Origin: Pseudomonas syringae
GTDB lineage: Bacteria; Pseudomonadota; Gammaproteobacteria; Pseudomonadales; Pseudomonadaceae
NCBI RefSeq assembly: GCF_023278085.1
Contig: NZ_CP066265.1
Location: 1,332,501 to 1,396,500, forward strand
Length of the DNA: 64,000 bases
Direction: 5' to 3'
Part shown: in pieces, positions 29,001 through 36,343 of the stretch
Layout of the letters: each line of letters opens with the position of its first letter
How positions within the stretch are numbered: position 1 is the stretch's first letter
Program-made: the position numbers and the translations under genes
The notes under the pieces: generated by a model
What the model saw: the letters and a program-made list of their open reading frames with translations, nothing else
Told to the model about the DNA's origin: nothing
Databases searched by the model: none

Positions 29001-29083
29001 GAGTCAGTCTGGATTACAGCGGCGAACTGGCCAGCCGTGAAAAAAGCCACGGTGTCGGCCTGAGCCTTAACTGGCAGTTCTAA
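26081..29083 (+). CDS. Autotransporter subtilisin-like serine protease 1
   Basis: The 1000-aa type Va autotransporter has a long signal peptide (residues 1-35, ending PAYA), an S8 peptidase domain with catalytic triad Asp84 (IGALDSG), His127 (THGTHVTG) and Ser313 (SGTSMSAPHA), passenger-associated repeats (SGAGRLILDGANTYRGDTLV) and a C-terminal beta-barrel (about 730-1000) ending in Trp-Gln-Phe (NWQF). It belongs to the secreted or cell-surface proteases related to Serratia Ssp. All catalytic residues are intact. It is the first of a tandem pair. Confidence 0.94.
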   Translation: MQKSKCVGAVRYSFKPVATGALCALSFSFGCPAYADYVEQGRLGDAASWRSAEFQSDWGLGRIQADQAYAAGITGAGVKIGALDSGFDPSHPEATPSRYHAVTANGTYVDGSPFSITGAINPNNDTHGTHVTGTLGAARDGVGMHGVAYNAQIYVGNTNQNDSFLFGPNPDPQYFKAVYGALADAGVRAINNSWGSQPSDVTYATEAGVRAAYAQHYNRGTWLDEAANVSRKGVINVFSAGNTGYANASVRASLPFFEPDLEGHWLAVSGLDSSNGQRYNQCGLSKYWCITMPGRLINSTAPGGGYSIKSGTSMSAPHATGALALVMERFPYMNNEQALQVLLTTATQLDGSVTQAPTNSVGWGVANLERAMRGPGQLLGTFDANLGAGLTDTWSNNIADQALIQRQAEDAAEQATWQQTLISKGWQNGVASSASQQDQADYATGTARAAAAAQRQYQGSLIKSGAGRLILDGANTYRGDTLVNGGLLSVNGSLVSAVQVNAGGTLGGNGQIGGLTARSGGVVAPGNSIGTLQVNGDVTLEPGSTYAVELSPTASDRIIATGSATVSGANMALALDNTPVALNSAPIQSVVGRQYNVLQAANGVNGQFGSVTSNYAFLGGRLDYAATGVALNIEQTTAFSSVAQTPNQAAVATAAEQLGAGNAVYENLLLTQSAAVARANFQQLSGEIYPAIGSVLINDSRQVRDAVSERLGTSVFGSDANTAAQDNVWLKALGAWGKTDSGDDTAGYTTSIGGLLAGVDGNLADDTRLGVVAGYSDSSLNMGSGTHSRASVDSYHLGAYVGHEIGALRLTLGGAHSWHRIDAQRDVQVGGASGKEKTKHDAQSTQVFTEAAYRIRLQPATLEPFANLAYVHLNTDGFTEKGDAAALSAGSDNRDAVLSTLGVRALKTIAISERQKVDLSGSLGWQHNLSNTDSEQHLAFASGGSSFGIESSPLVRDAALVGAHASIALSKDARVSLDYSGELASREKSHGVGLSLNWQF

Positions 29084-29121
29084 GCAGCCTTTAACCCAAC
29101 CCCAAAACCCCAAGAGAACGA

Positions 29122-29143
29122 CGCGCATGCACCAGCATGCGCG
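29122..29143 (+). repeat. Hairpin between the two autotransporter genes
   Basis: A perfect 9-bp stem CGCGCATGC / GCATGCGCG with an ACCA loop, 39 bases after the first stop and 39 before the second ATG. No T-run follows, so it may adjust the ratio of the two products rather than terminate. Confidence 0.6.
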
Positions 29144-29181
29144 CGGAGATTCGTGCGCGTTAACTAAGGACGGTAGTTGCA

Positions 29182-32100
29182 ATGAAAGATGTATCCAACA
29201 CCCGACACACCGCTGTCACACCCCTTCGGCAGGCCATTCGAGCCATCAATCGCGCCTCCTGCGGCGCATTGGCCTGCTACCTTGCGACCTCTGCAATGGC
29301 GCAAGCCGCTCCCTATGTAGAAGCAGGGCAGGCGGGCAATGCTGCCAGCTGGCGCAGTGCCGAATTCAATGCCGACTGGGGCCTGGGCGCGATCAACGCT
29401 GATCAGGCCTACGCCGCTGGCTACACCGGCAAAGACATCAAGCTGGGCATCTTCGATCAGCCGGTCTACGCCCCACACCCGGAATTCGCCAGCCCCAACA
29501 AGGTGGTCAATCTGGTCACCAGCGGCATCCGTGAATACACCGACCCGTACATCCCGGTGAAGGCCGGCGACGCATTCCGTTACGACGGCGCGCCGAGCCT
29601 GGATTCCGGTGGCAAACTCGGCAACCACGGCACTCATGTCGGCGGTATCGCTGGCGGCAATCGTGACGGCGGACCGATGCATGGCGTGGCCTACAACGCG
29701 CAAATCATCAGCGCCGACAATGGCGACCCAGGCCCGGAAGATGGCATCGTGCTGGGCAATGACGGCGCGGTCTATCAGGCGGGCTGGAACGCGCTGGTCA
29801 ACAGCGGCGCACGGGTCATCAACAACAGCTGGGGCATCGGCATCACCGACCGCTTCACCAAGGGCGGTCGCGATCCGGCCTTCCCGCACTTCACCGTGCA
29901 GGACGCGCAAGTGCAGTTCGACCAGATCCGCCAGATCCTCGGCACGCGTCCTGGCGGCGCGTATCAGGGCGCGATCGACGCAGCGCGCAGCGGCGTGGTG
30001 ACCATCTTCGCCGCCGGCAACGACTACAACCTCAACAACCCCGACGCCATGGCGGGGCTCGGCTATTTCGTACCGGAAATCGCCCCCAACTGGCTGACCG
30101 TCGCCGCCCTGCAACAAAACCCTGACGCCGCAGCCGCCGCGACCACGCCTTACACGCTGAGCACCTTCTCGTCGCGCTGCGGCTATACCGCCAGCTTCTG
30201 CGTCTCGGCACCGGGCACGCGCATCTACAGCTCCGTGCTCAACGGCACCAGCCTCGAAGACCTCACCGTCGGTTGGGCCAACAAGAACGGTACCTCGATG
30301 GCCGCGCCCCACGTTGCGGGCAGCATGGCCGTGCTGATGGAACGCTTCCCGTACATGACCGGCGCACAGGTCGCCGACGTGTTGAAAACCACCGCCACCG
30401 ACCTCGGCGCACCGGGCGTCGACGCGCTGTACGGCTGGGGCATGATCAACCTCGGCAAGGCCGTCAACGGCCCGAGCATGTTCGTCACCGAGGCCGACAT
30501 ACCTGCCGAATTTCGCATCGATGGCGCCTATGGCGACAGCCAGTTCGTGGCCGACCTGCCCGGTGTTGGCGCGATTGTCGATGCGGGCAAACCCACCCAG
30601 CGCACCTGCACCGGGCCGCAATGCGGGCTGGATGTGTGGAGCAACAACATTTCCGGGCACGGCGGCCTGACCAAACAAGGCATCGGCACCCTGGTACTGA
30701 GCGGAGCCAACAGCTACAGCGGCCCGACCCTCGTCAATCAAGGACGCCTGGCCATCAACGGCTCGCTGGCGTCGGCCGTCACCGTCAACAACGGCGGCGT
30801 CCTGGGTGGTAACGGCAGCGTCGCGTCGCTGACCGCCAATCAAGGCGGCACCGTCGCGCCGGGCAACTCCATCGGTACCCTGCAAGTGGCAGGCGACCTC
30901 AACCTGGCACCGGGCTCGACGTACGCGGTGGAATTGTCACCCACCGCCAGCGACCGCATCGTAGTCGGCGGCACCGCCACCGTGAGCGGCGCGAACATGG
31001 CCCTGACGCTGGAAAACGACAACGCCTCGTTGTTGAGCCGCAACCAGACCAGCAGCGTCATCGGTCGCCAGTACAACGTGCTGCAAGCGGCCGGCGGCAT
31101 TCAAGGCCAGTTCGGTTCGGTCACCGACGACTACGCGTTCCTCGGCGGCAATCTGGCCTACACCGGCACCGGCGTAACCCTCGCTCTGGCGCGTAACGGC
31201 GACAGCTTCGCCAGCGCGGCACAAACCGCCAACCAGCGCAGCGTGGCCCAGGCCGCCGAGCAACTGGGGGCGGGCAATTCCGTCTATGAGAGCGTCATCC
31301 TCAGCCCGGACACCGCCACCGCACGCCGTGCCTTTACCCAGCTGTCAGGCGAAGTGCACCCGGCCATCGCCACGCAACTGATCAACGACAGCCGCCAACT
31401 GCGCGACGCCGTGGGGGATCGTCTGCGCGTCGAAGGCCTGTACGACCAGCCAGCACCGGGTAGCGAAGACAATGCGGTGTGGGTCAAAGCGCTCGGCGCA
31501 TGGGGCAAAAACGCCGGCAGCAGCGACGGCGCCAGCTCGACCTCATCGCTGGGCGGCCTGCTCGCAGGCGTCGACGGCCTGATCAGCGACCACACCCGCC
31601 TGGGTGCGATGGCTGGCTACAGCGACACCTCGCTCAGCCTGGGCGACGACACCCATTCGCGTGCATCCGCAGACAGCTACCACCTGGGCGCGTACATCGG
31701 CCACGAACAGGGCGCCTTGCGTTTGACCGCAGGCGCGTCCCACAGCTGGCACCGCATCGACGTCAAACGCGACCTGCAATTCGGCGAGTTCTCCGATCGC
31801 CAGAAGGTCAAGCGTGATGCCCAGTCCAGCCAGGTCTTCACCGAAGCCGCCTACCGCCTGAACCTGCAACCGCTGACACTCGAACCATTCGCCAACCTGG
31901 CTTACGTCCACTTCGACAGCGACAGCTTCACCGAAAAAGGCGGCGCCACCGCCCTAAAAGGCAGCGACGACACCCGCGACACCGTGCTCTCGACCCTGGG
32001 CATGCGCGCTGGCAACCGCTTCAACCTCAACGACACGCAAAAACTGGACGTATCCGCCACCCTCGGCTGGCAGCACAACCTGAGCGACACCTCGTCCGAG

Positions 32101-32298
32101 CAACACCTGGCCTTCGCCAGCGCCGGCAACAGCTTCAACGTGCAAAGCGTCTCCATGGACCGCGACGCCGCCGTAGTCGGCGCTCGCGCCAGCCTGGCCT
32201 TGGGCAAGGACGCACGCATCAACCTCGACTACAACGGCCTGTTGGGTGCGCGGGATAAAACCCATGGCGTAGGGCTGTCGCTGGATTGGCAGTTCTGA
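29182..32298 (+). CDS. Autotransporter subtilisin-like serine protease 2
   Basis: The 1038-aa paralogue of the preceding gene has an extended signal peptide (residues 1-43), triad Asp92 (LGIFDQP), His149 (GNHGTHVGG) and Ser372 (NGTSMAAPHV), the oxyanion Asn in NNSWG, the same passenger repeat and a barrel ending WQF. Around the catalytic Asp the first copy has DSGFDPSHPE and this one DQPVYAPHPE, so the S1/S2 surroundings differ. The 98-base gap suggests one transcript. The pair arose by tandem duplication with diverged protease domains and similar barrels. Confidence 0.94.
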   Translation: MKDVSNTRHTAVTPLRQAIRAINRASCGALACYLATSAMAQAAPYVEAGQAGNAASWRSAEFNADWGLGAINADQAYAAGYTGKDIKLGIFDQPVYAPHPEFASPNKVVNLVTSGIREYTDPYIPVKAGDAFRYDGAPSLDSGGKLGNHGTHVGGIAGGNRDGGPMHGVAYNAQIISADNGDPGPEDGIVLGNDGAVYQAGWNALVNSGARVINNSWGIGITDRFTKGGRDPAFPHFTVQDAQVQFDQIRQILGTRPGGAYQGAIDAARSGVVTIFAAGNDYNLNNPDAMAGLGYFVPEIAPNWLTVAALQQNPDAAAAATTPYTLSTFSSRCGYTASFCVSAPGTRIYSSVLNGTSLEDLTVGWANKNGTSMAAPHVAGSMAVLMERFPYMTGAQVADVLKTTATDLGAPGVDALYGWGMINLGKAVNGPSMFVTEADIPAEFRIDGAYGDSQFVADLPGVGAIVDAGKPTQRTCTGPQCGLDVWSNNISGHGGLTKQGIGTLVLSGANSYSGPTLVNQGRLAINGSLASAVTVNNGGVLGGNGSVASLTANQGGTVAPGNSIGTLQVAGDLNLAPGSTYAVELSPTASDRIVVGGTATVSGANMALTLENDNASLLSRNQTSSVIGRQYNVLQAAGGIQGQFGSVTDDYAFLGGNLAYTGTGVTLALARNGDSFASAAQTANQRSVAQAAEQLGAGNSVYESVILSPDTATARRAFTQLSGEVHPAIATQLINDSRQLRDAVGDRLRVEGLYDQPAPGSEDNAVWVKALGAWGKNAGSSDGASSTSSLGGLLAGVDGLISDHTRLGAMAGYSDTSLSLGDDTHSRASADSYHLGAYIGHEQGALRLTAGASHSWHRIDVKRDLQFGEFSDRQKVKRDAQSSQVFTEAAYRLNLQPLTLEPFANLAYVHFDSDSFTEKGGATALKGSDDTRDTVLSTLGMRAGNRFNLNDTQKLDVSATLGWQHNLSDTSSEQHLAFASAGNSFNVQSVSMDRDAAVVGARASLALGKDARINLDYNGLLGARDKTHGVGLSLDWQF

Positions 32299-32306
32299 TG
32301 CATGAC

Positions 32307-32338
32307 GCCTGCGGGGCACGGTAGCCCCGCAGGCTCTT
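32307..32338 (+). terminator. Probable terminator of the autotransporter operon
   Basis: An 11-bp perfect stem (GCCTGCGGGGC / GCCCCGCAGGC) with a 6-base loop, 8 bases after the stop, followed by the T-poor TCTTG. Confidence 0.65.
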
Positions 32339-32347
32339 GCCCCTATC

Positions 32348-32395
32348 GTGCCCATCGCTCCGCGTGGGCATGCATTTCATGACGCTCCGCGTCAC
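32348..32395. repeat. Partial REP element D
   Basis: CGTGCCCATCGCTCCGCGTGGGCATG and GACGCTCCGCGTC palindromes as in element C, at the end of an operon. Confidence 0.75.
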
Positions 32396-32438
32396 ATCCA
32401 AGCCATCACGCAAATACCGGATCACTCACAAATCCAGA

Positions 32439-32671
32439 CTTCTGCCCGCAGGCCGTGGTGCGCACCGGTCAACGCTTCTGCCCGGAGGGCGTGGGGTACA
32501 CCGGGCAACGCTTCTGCCCGCAGGGCGTAGGAGCGAACTTGTTCGCGATCTGCCGGGAACCGGCAGTAAGGCCTGCGCGCGCGATGCATCAGGAACAACC
32601 GAAGTAACATGCTTCGGAGCCGCTTCGCAGCCGTCGTTACCTCCTGAAGCTCCTACGCCCTGTGGGCAGAA
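32439..32671. repeat. 36-base tandem repeat plus inverted arm (second repeat family)
   Basis: Two full 36-base copies (32439-32474, 32475-32510) and a partial third start CTTCTGCCCG. The third copy (32512-32534) is matched in inverted orientation by 32649-32671 at 22 of 23 positions. Inside is GCGAACTTGTTCGC, typical of another common Pseudomonas REP family (the GGAGCGAACTTGTTCGCGA type). No gene is visible in 32396-32699. Confidence 0.75.
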
Positions 32672-32699
32672 AACCCTTTATCCAGGCTCGTCAGCAGGA

Positions 32700-33017
32700 T
32701 CATATTGTCCTGTTGTTACCTTTTCTATTTCTCTGTGCCGTATTTTTTTGTGATGGCAGTGACAGCGCATAAATGACGGGCATGCACAAAGATATCCAGC
32801 CAAGCGCAGAGTTATCAGCCTCTCCTATAAAGGGTAGAGTCCCATAAGCAACAAATTTAAGATGGTAATACCCGCAACCTATGTTGTAAGCCATTACACT
32901 CCATAGCTTTAGTGGTGCAAACGCTGTTCCTGAAAAATTGTACTTGGCCCACAGTGTCGGCAGGTAAAATACAACAGTGGAAATTATAAAAATCGCATAA
33001 AAGCTCGCATTATTCAT
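32700..33017 (-). CDS. Small membrane protein, immunity-like, copy 2 (unknown family)
   Basis: The 105-aa protein has three or so membrane spans. It shares with the protein at 33177-33509 the pattern YLPxLxA, SG, WSxxxYN, YxHLxF, GxLPFxG, DNSxxGW and SxPS, so the two are paralogues. Its ATG overlaps the preceding 52-codon relic by 8 bases (ATGAATAA). By position behind an effector fragment it is probably a T6SS immunity protein. A+T-rich. Confidence 0.7.
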   Translation of the reverse strand: MNNASFYAIFIISTVVFYLPTLWAKYNFSGTAFAPLKLWSVMAYNIGCGYYHLKFVAYGTLPFIGEADNSALGWISLCMPVIYALSLPSQKNTAQRNRKGNNRTI

Positions 33018-33168
33018 ACAGGCATTCCCACTGGCGTTTCACCGTTTGCGCCGTGACCATATCCGATGTGCGATCAATTCCAAAAACTACAAGTGGAGTG
33101 GTCTTGCACGCTTTGACACCATCTTCACGGGCGCGGTGTGCAAACCAGCTTCCAAGCTGATATCTCAT
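33010..33168 (-). pseudogene. Remnant of a DUF4225 effector C-terminus (52 codons)
   Basis: Minus strand from ATG 33168 to TAA gives 52 residues. The last 32 align without gaps to the last 32 of the intact DUF4225 protein at 33502-34224: Lys, Pro, Thr-Ser, Thr, Trp and final Glu coincide and most other positions are conservative (for example DRTSDMVT against EGTSNSIT). It also ends in an 8-base overlap with an immunity-like ORF. A stop lies in frame just upstream, so the rest of the effector is missing. Whether it is translated is unknown. Confidence 0.6.
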
Positions 33169-33176
33169 CCTGATTT

Positions 33177-33509
33177 CTACTTCTTGATATTAAATTTCAT
33201 TCGATATTTTTTCTTGGGTACCCATTTTTTTTGGCTAACGGGAGATGGGAAAGAAAATGCATGAGCGAAAATGAAGAAATACGACACCCAGCCTATAATT
33301 GAGTTGTCCATATGCCCCAAGAATGGCAGTTTTCCATTTCTTGCAAAGTCTAAATGAATATAAGTAAATGAGAAGTTGTAGGTCAGTAGCGACCAAAATA
33401 CAATGGAAGACAGTTTTTTACCAGAAAGCAAAAATCTTGCATATAGTGCTGGCAAATAGAAAATAACGCTTATTAGGAATAGTGCAAATAAGCATAGAAT
33501 TTCATTCAT
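33177..33509 (-). CDS. Small membrane protein, immunity-like, copy 1 (unknown family)
   Basis: The 110-aa protein has three hydrophobic segments (about residues 3-22, 33-52, 75-92) and a Lys-rich C-terminal tail (KKWVPKKKYRMK). It is a paralogue of 32700-33017. The ATG overlaps the DUF4225 stop by 8 bases, so expression is coupled to the effector. This is the expected place and kind of an immunity protein against a membrane-acting DUF4225 toxin; the role is inference. Confidence 0.75.
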   Translation of the reverse strand: MNEILCLFALFLISVIFYLPALYARFLLSGKKLSSIVFWSLLTYNFSFTYIHLDFARNGKLPFLGHMDNSIIGWVSYFFIFAHAFSFPSPVSQKKWVPKKKYRMKFNIKK

Positions 33510-34224
33510 TTTTTAACTTCCATTCGTCGTGCATTCCTTTTAAAGTTATTGAGTTGGATGTTCCTTCTAATGTCAGGATTCCGATAGGTGCTATCTTGTA
33601 GGCTCTTATGTAGTCAGTATTTGTATAGTGAAAAAGTCTCCATGCGTCGGGCTTTAGAATCATTCTGGCCATGCCATATCCAGACAGAAGCAGGTCTGCA
33701 GCCCCATAAGTCATATTGCCTTCAAACTTACTTCCGCCGACGAATTTAGAAGCGGCTTGGTAAACTTTTCTTGTTGGGCCTTCTGTGTCAGATTTGCCTT
33801 CAATAATATTTCGCCCATTCTCATAAACATTGTTCGCACCATGCGCAATCAATGGCAGTCCAAATACGACGCAAAGCGTCCCGGCAGATGCGTAGCATAT
33901 TCCCAAGCCACTCGTTATCTGAAGTGCACCAGCGGCAACGCCTATGCCTTTCTGAGTTATCTCCGTTGACTGGCTAACCAAGCTATTTTGCTCGTGCTTG
34001 ATCGCCTTCAACCCTTCATCAACACTCTTCCCACCGCTTTCAACATCCCTAACAATCCCCCGAGCGTAGTAAGCCACTTCCCGATTGAATTGCAGCCTGA
34101 GCGCGCCGTCGTTGATATGCCTTGCCGATAGCGTGCAGGCCTGTCCTGTCAGAAACGTCGCGGCCTGACTCACTCGCCATAAGTCATGAGCGCCGACTGT
34201 GTCTCGTCGACCGATATTGCTCAC
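33502..34224 (-). CDS. DUF4225 domain protein, probable Hcp-linked T6SS effector
   Basis: About 240 aa. The N-terminal half has RRDTVGAHDLWRVSQAAT and INDGALRLQFNREVAYYARG, then a hydrophobic Gly/Ala-rich stretch (about residues 85-125) that can insert in a membrane. I recognise the DUF4225 pattern, known from genes next to or fused to hcp. GTG at 34224 overlaps the hcp TGA (GTGA); an ATG at 34248 would give a 28-base overlap. Lower G+C than the core genes points to horizontal gain. Confidence 0.75.
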   Translation of the reverse strand: MSNIGRRDTVGAHDLWRVSQAATFLTGQACTLSARHINDGALRLQFNREVAYYARGIVRDVESGGKSVDEGLKAIKHEQNSLVSQSTEITQKGIGVAAGALQITSGLGICYASAGTLCVVFGLPLIAHGANNVYENGRNIIEGKSDTEGPTRKVYQAASKFVGGSKFEGNMTYGAADLLLSGYGMARMILKPDAWRLFHYTNTDYIRAYKIAPIGILTLEGTSNSITLKGMHDEWKLKNE

Positions 34225-34706
34225 TGTTCGTTGGTCCAGGACGCCCATCCAGTGGTGCCCCCTGTGTGGTGAGTCCAGATTATGTCGCGGTAGAGAATCG
34301 CCAAATGCTCTTGTGGTTCAGCATCGTTTTGTAAGATGGCGTGGGGCATATCGAGGGTCAGGTCCACGATAAGGCCTTCCTTGATTTCGATGGTGTAGAA
34401 CTTCTCTTGACTACCTCCAGGCGAAGTACGATAGAAGTCGATCTTGCAATCTACCGATTCTCGGTTGGCCAGTGCCTGATTCAGTAGGGGAGAGGACTTG
34501 TCGACGTTCTTTGTAATAACTATCGGCCGGTGGGTCGCATGTTGAAGATTGCCAATGTTAGCCATGTTGTGCGTCAACGACAGCACCATGATTTCATCCA
34601 GATGTCCAGGCTGGCACTTGCCGCCAACTGAGCCTTGGCTCGAACAGTCCTTGGAAATCAGGCCTTGAGCCTTGCCAGTAATGGTCATGTAGCTGTGGTT
34701 AGCCAT
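34221..34706 (-). CDS. hcp: Hcp-family type VI secretion tube protein
   Basis: The 161-aa Hcp (PF05638 type) has MTITGKAQGLISKDC at the start, then HRPIVITKNVDKSSPLLNQA and a C-terminal YRDIIWTHHTGG. Hcp hexamers form the T6SS inner tube and carry small effectors. No other T6SS structural gene lies in the window, so this is an orphan hcp that depends on a main cluster elsewhere. It is the first gene of the effector-immunity operon. Confidence 0.9.
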   Translation of the reverse strand: MANHSYMTITGKAQGLISKDCSSQGSVGGKCQPGHLDEIMVLSLTHNMANIGNLQHATHRPIVITKNVDKSSPLLNQALANRESVDCKIDFYRTSPGGSQEKFYTIEIKEGLIVDLTLDMPHAILQNDAEPQEHLAILYRDIIWTHHTGGTTGWASWTNEQ

Positions 34707-35000
34707 ACAATGATCGTCCTGCTGAATAAACGATCAGTCTAGTGACGACTTCTTACGTCGGATGTAGGACGCTTCTGAAAAGCAATAGGGTTATGACGTC
34801 TGCTTGAACCGCATCAAGCTCTTTGAGTCGTATCGCCAATCAGTTCATAAGCTCAGTGATAGCGCTACCTGTGGGAACTCTCCTTCAAAACTATCGGACG
34901 ATCCTGTTCGTAAGAGTCGCCAATTCAACGGCTGCATTCGTTCGCTGCACCGTTCAATCTCATCTGATTACCTATTGTGTCCAACTATCCAAGGATTCTC

Positions 35001-35723
35001 ATGACCCACGAGACCGATCAGTACCTGCAAATCGTCGCCGACATCGAACAGGCCCACAAAACTGCCGCCAAAGAGAATCGTGCGCAGCACCGATCAAGCA
35101 AAGCTTACAAGATCGATACTAAAGTATTCTGGTTTGGCATGGTCGCGCCTTCGATAGTGGCGATCCTGTTAGCCCCTGTTAGTCTGATCCCTTCCCTTGA
35201 TTGGACCGCCTATGTGAGTTGGGGTCTAATCGGCGTTTCTTACCTGGTCCTGCTTATCTATCCACTGCTTGGCTTATGGCTGTATCGCGACTCGGTAAGA
35301 AAGCTTCTGAACGCACCCTTTGCCAGCCTGATGCAGGCCAACGTCAAGACCACCCTGCAGATTGACGCCCACTACGTGCCGAAACTGGCGGGTTTGTCTT
35401 GCGACACACTGAAACTCTGCGCGCTTGAACTGAAAAACGAGCGAAGCGCACTCGAAAAGCGCACCCACCTCGTTACCGGTGCGATAGAAAAGATTGGCAT
35501 ATTCCCTGGCCTGCTTGCTTTGACTGTAGGGCTAACCGCCCTGAGTAAAACGTTGTCCAGCGCGGGGATATTGACCACCCGCCTGGATTGGGTGTTCGCC
35601 TTGGCGGGCGCAAACATCATCTTCTACTTCATGTGTGCCTACTCACAAATCATGATGGCGCGATACGACCGTATGGTCGCACTGACAGAACTGGCGATAG
35701 ACCACAAAAAGAACCAGGTCTGA
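35001..35723 (+). CDS. Putative four-span membrane protein, unknown family
   Basis: About 240 aa. A hydrophilic N-terminus (residues 1-40) is followed by two adjacent spans (about 45-65 and 75-100), a central soluble helix-rich part (100-165) and two further spans (about 170-225). AAGGATTCTC precedes the ATG at 35001; the in-frame start at 34977 has no ribosome binding site. It is divergent from hcp and not homologous to any partner I recognise. It could belong to the accessory block. Confidence 0.7.
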   Translation: MTHETDQYLQIVADIEQAHKTAAKENRAQHRSSKAYKIDTKVFWFGMVAPSIVAILLAPVSLIPSLDWTAYVSWGLIGVSYLVLLIYPLLGLWLYRDSVRKLLNAPFASLMQANVKTTLQIDAHYVPKLAGLSCDTLKLCALELKNERSALEKRTHLVTGAIEKIGIFPGLLALTVGLTALSKTLSSAGILTTRLDWVFALAGANIIFYFMCAYSQIMMARYDRMVALTELAIDHKKNQV

Positions 35724-35936
35724 TTGCCGCCGAAAACGCGTAGGCGCCATTAACGCAGAGTGAGCAGTCGGAGCCTCATGAGGCCTCGACTGCTACGACG
35801 TATAGCTTGGCGACCCACTTCCAGCAAGTTGAATTCCTTGGCAATTCCTGAACCCACCAAACAAGATTTGATGGCCTATTAGCATCATGGTAAAACCTTG
35901 CAACAGACACTCGTCTGCACTCGCTAAGGAATAGCC

Positions 35937-36227
35937 ATGAAAAAGACAGGGACAGGCCTCTTCGCCATACTCGCATTGCTCTGCGCCTTCTCCGCACATG
36001 CCAGAGAAACCCCGGCATCAGACGCATCAATCGTCAAAGCCATCATCCAGGAATCCATCGACAGCTACTCCGGCAACTGTCCTTGCCCTTACAACTCTGC
36101 GCGCAACGGCAGCCGATGCGGCAAGCGCAGCGCGTATAGCCGTGAAGGTGGTGAGGAACCGACTTGCTACAAGGAAGACGTTACCAAAGAAATGATCAAC
36201 GACTACCGACGGCGCCTGAAAGACTGA
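35937..36227 (+). CDS. Small secreted Cys-rich protein
   Basis: The 96-aa precursor has a signal peptide (residues 1-22, ending SAHA). The mature part has four cysteines in CPCPYNSARNGSRCGKRSAY and PTCYKEDV, enough for two disulfides. AAGGAATAGCC precedes the ATG. The CPCPY...CG.RSAYSR.GG motif recurs in small periplasmic proteins of unknown role, as I recall. It sits alone between two unrelated genes. Confidence 0.65.
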   Translation: MKKTGTGLFAILALLCAFSAHARETPASDASIVKAIIQESIDSYSGNCPCPYNSARNGSRCGKRSAYSREGGEEPTCYKEDVTKEMINDYRRRLKD

Positions 36228-36343
36228 TCCGGCAAAAGCACATTGGCCGGAGCCTGGCGTTTCCGCCATGACTGACGCTTTTCTTTACCCATGCTGGCAA
36301 TCTAGATACTGTTGTCGGACTTTTCCTACAAGGATGTTCGGCA

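Noticed and set aside
29164..30885. 573-codon open frame antisense to the second autotransporter
   Set aside because: Same artefact of third-position GC bias; the autotransporter motifs decide the strand.
33046..33264. 72-codon plus-strand frame in the T6SS operon
   Set aside because: Antisense to the DUF4225 remnant and the immunity-like gene.
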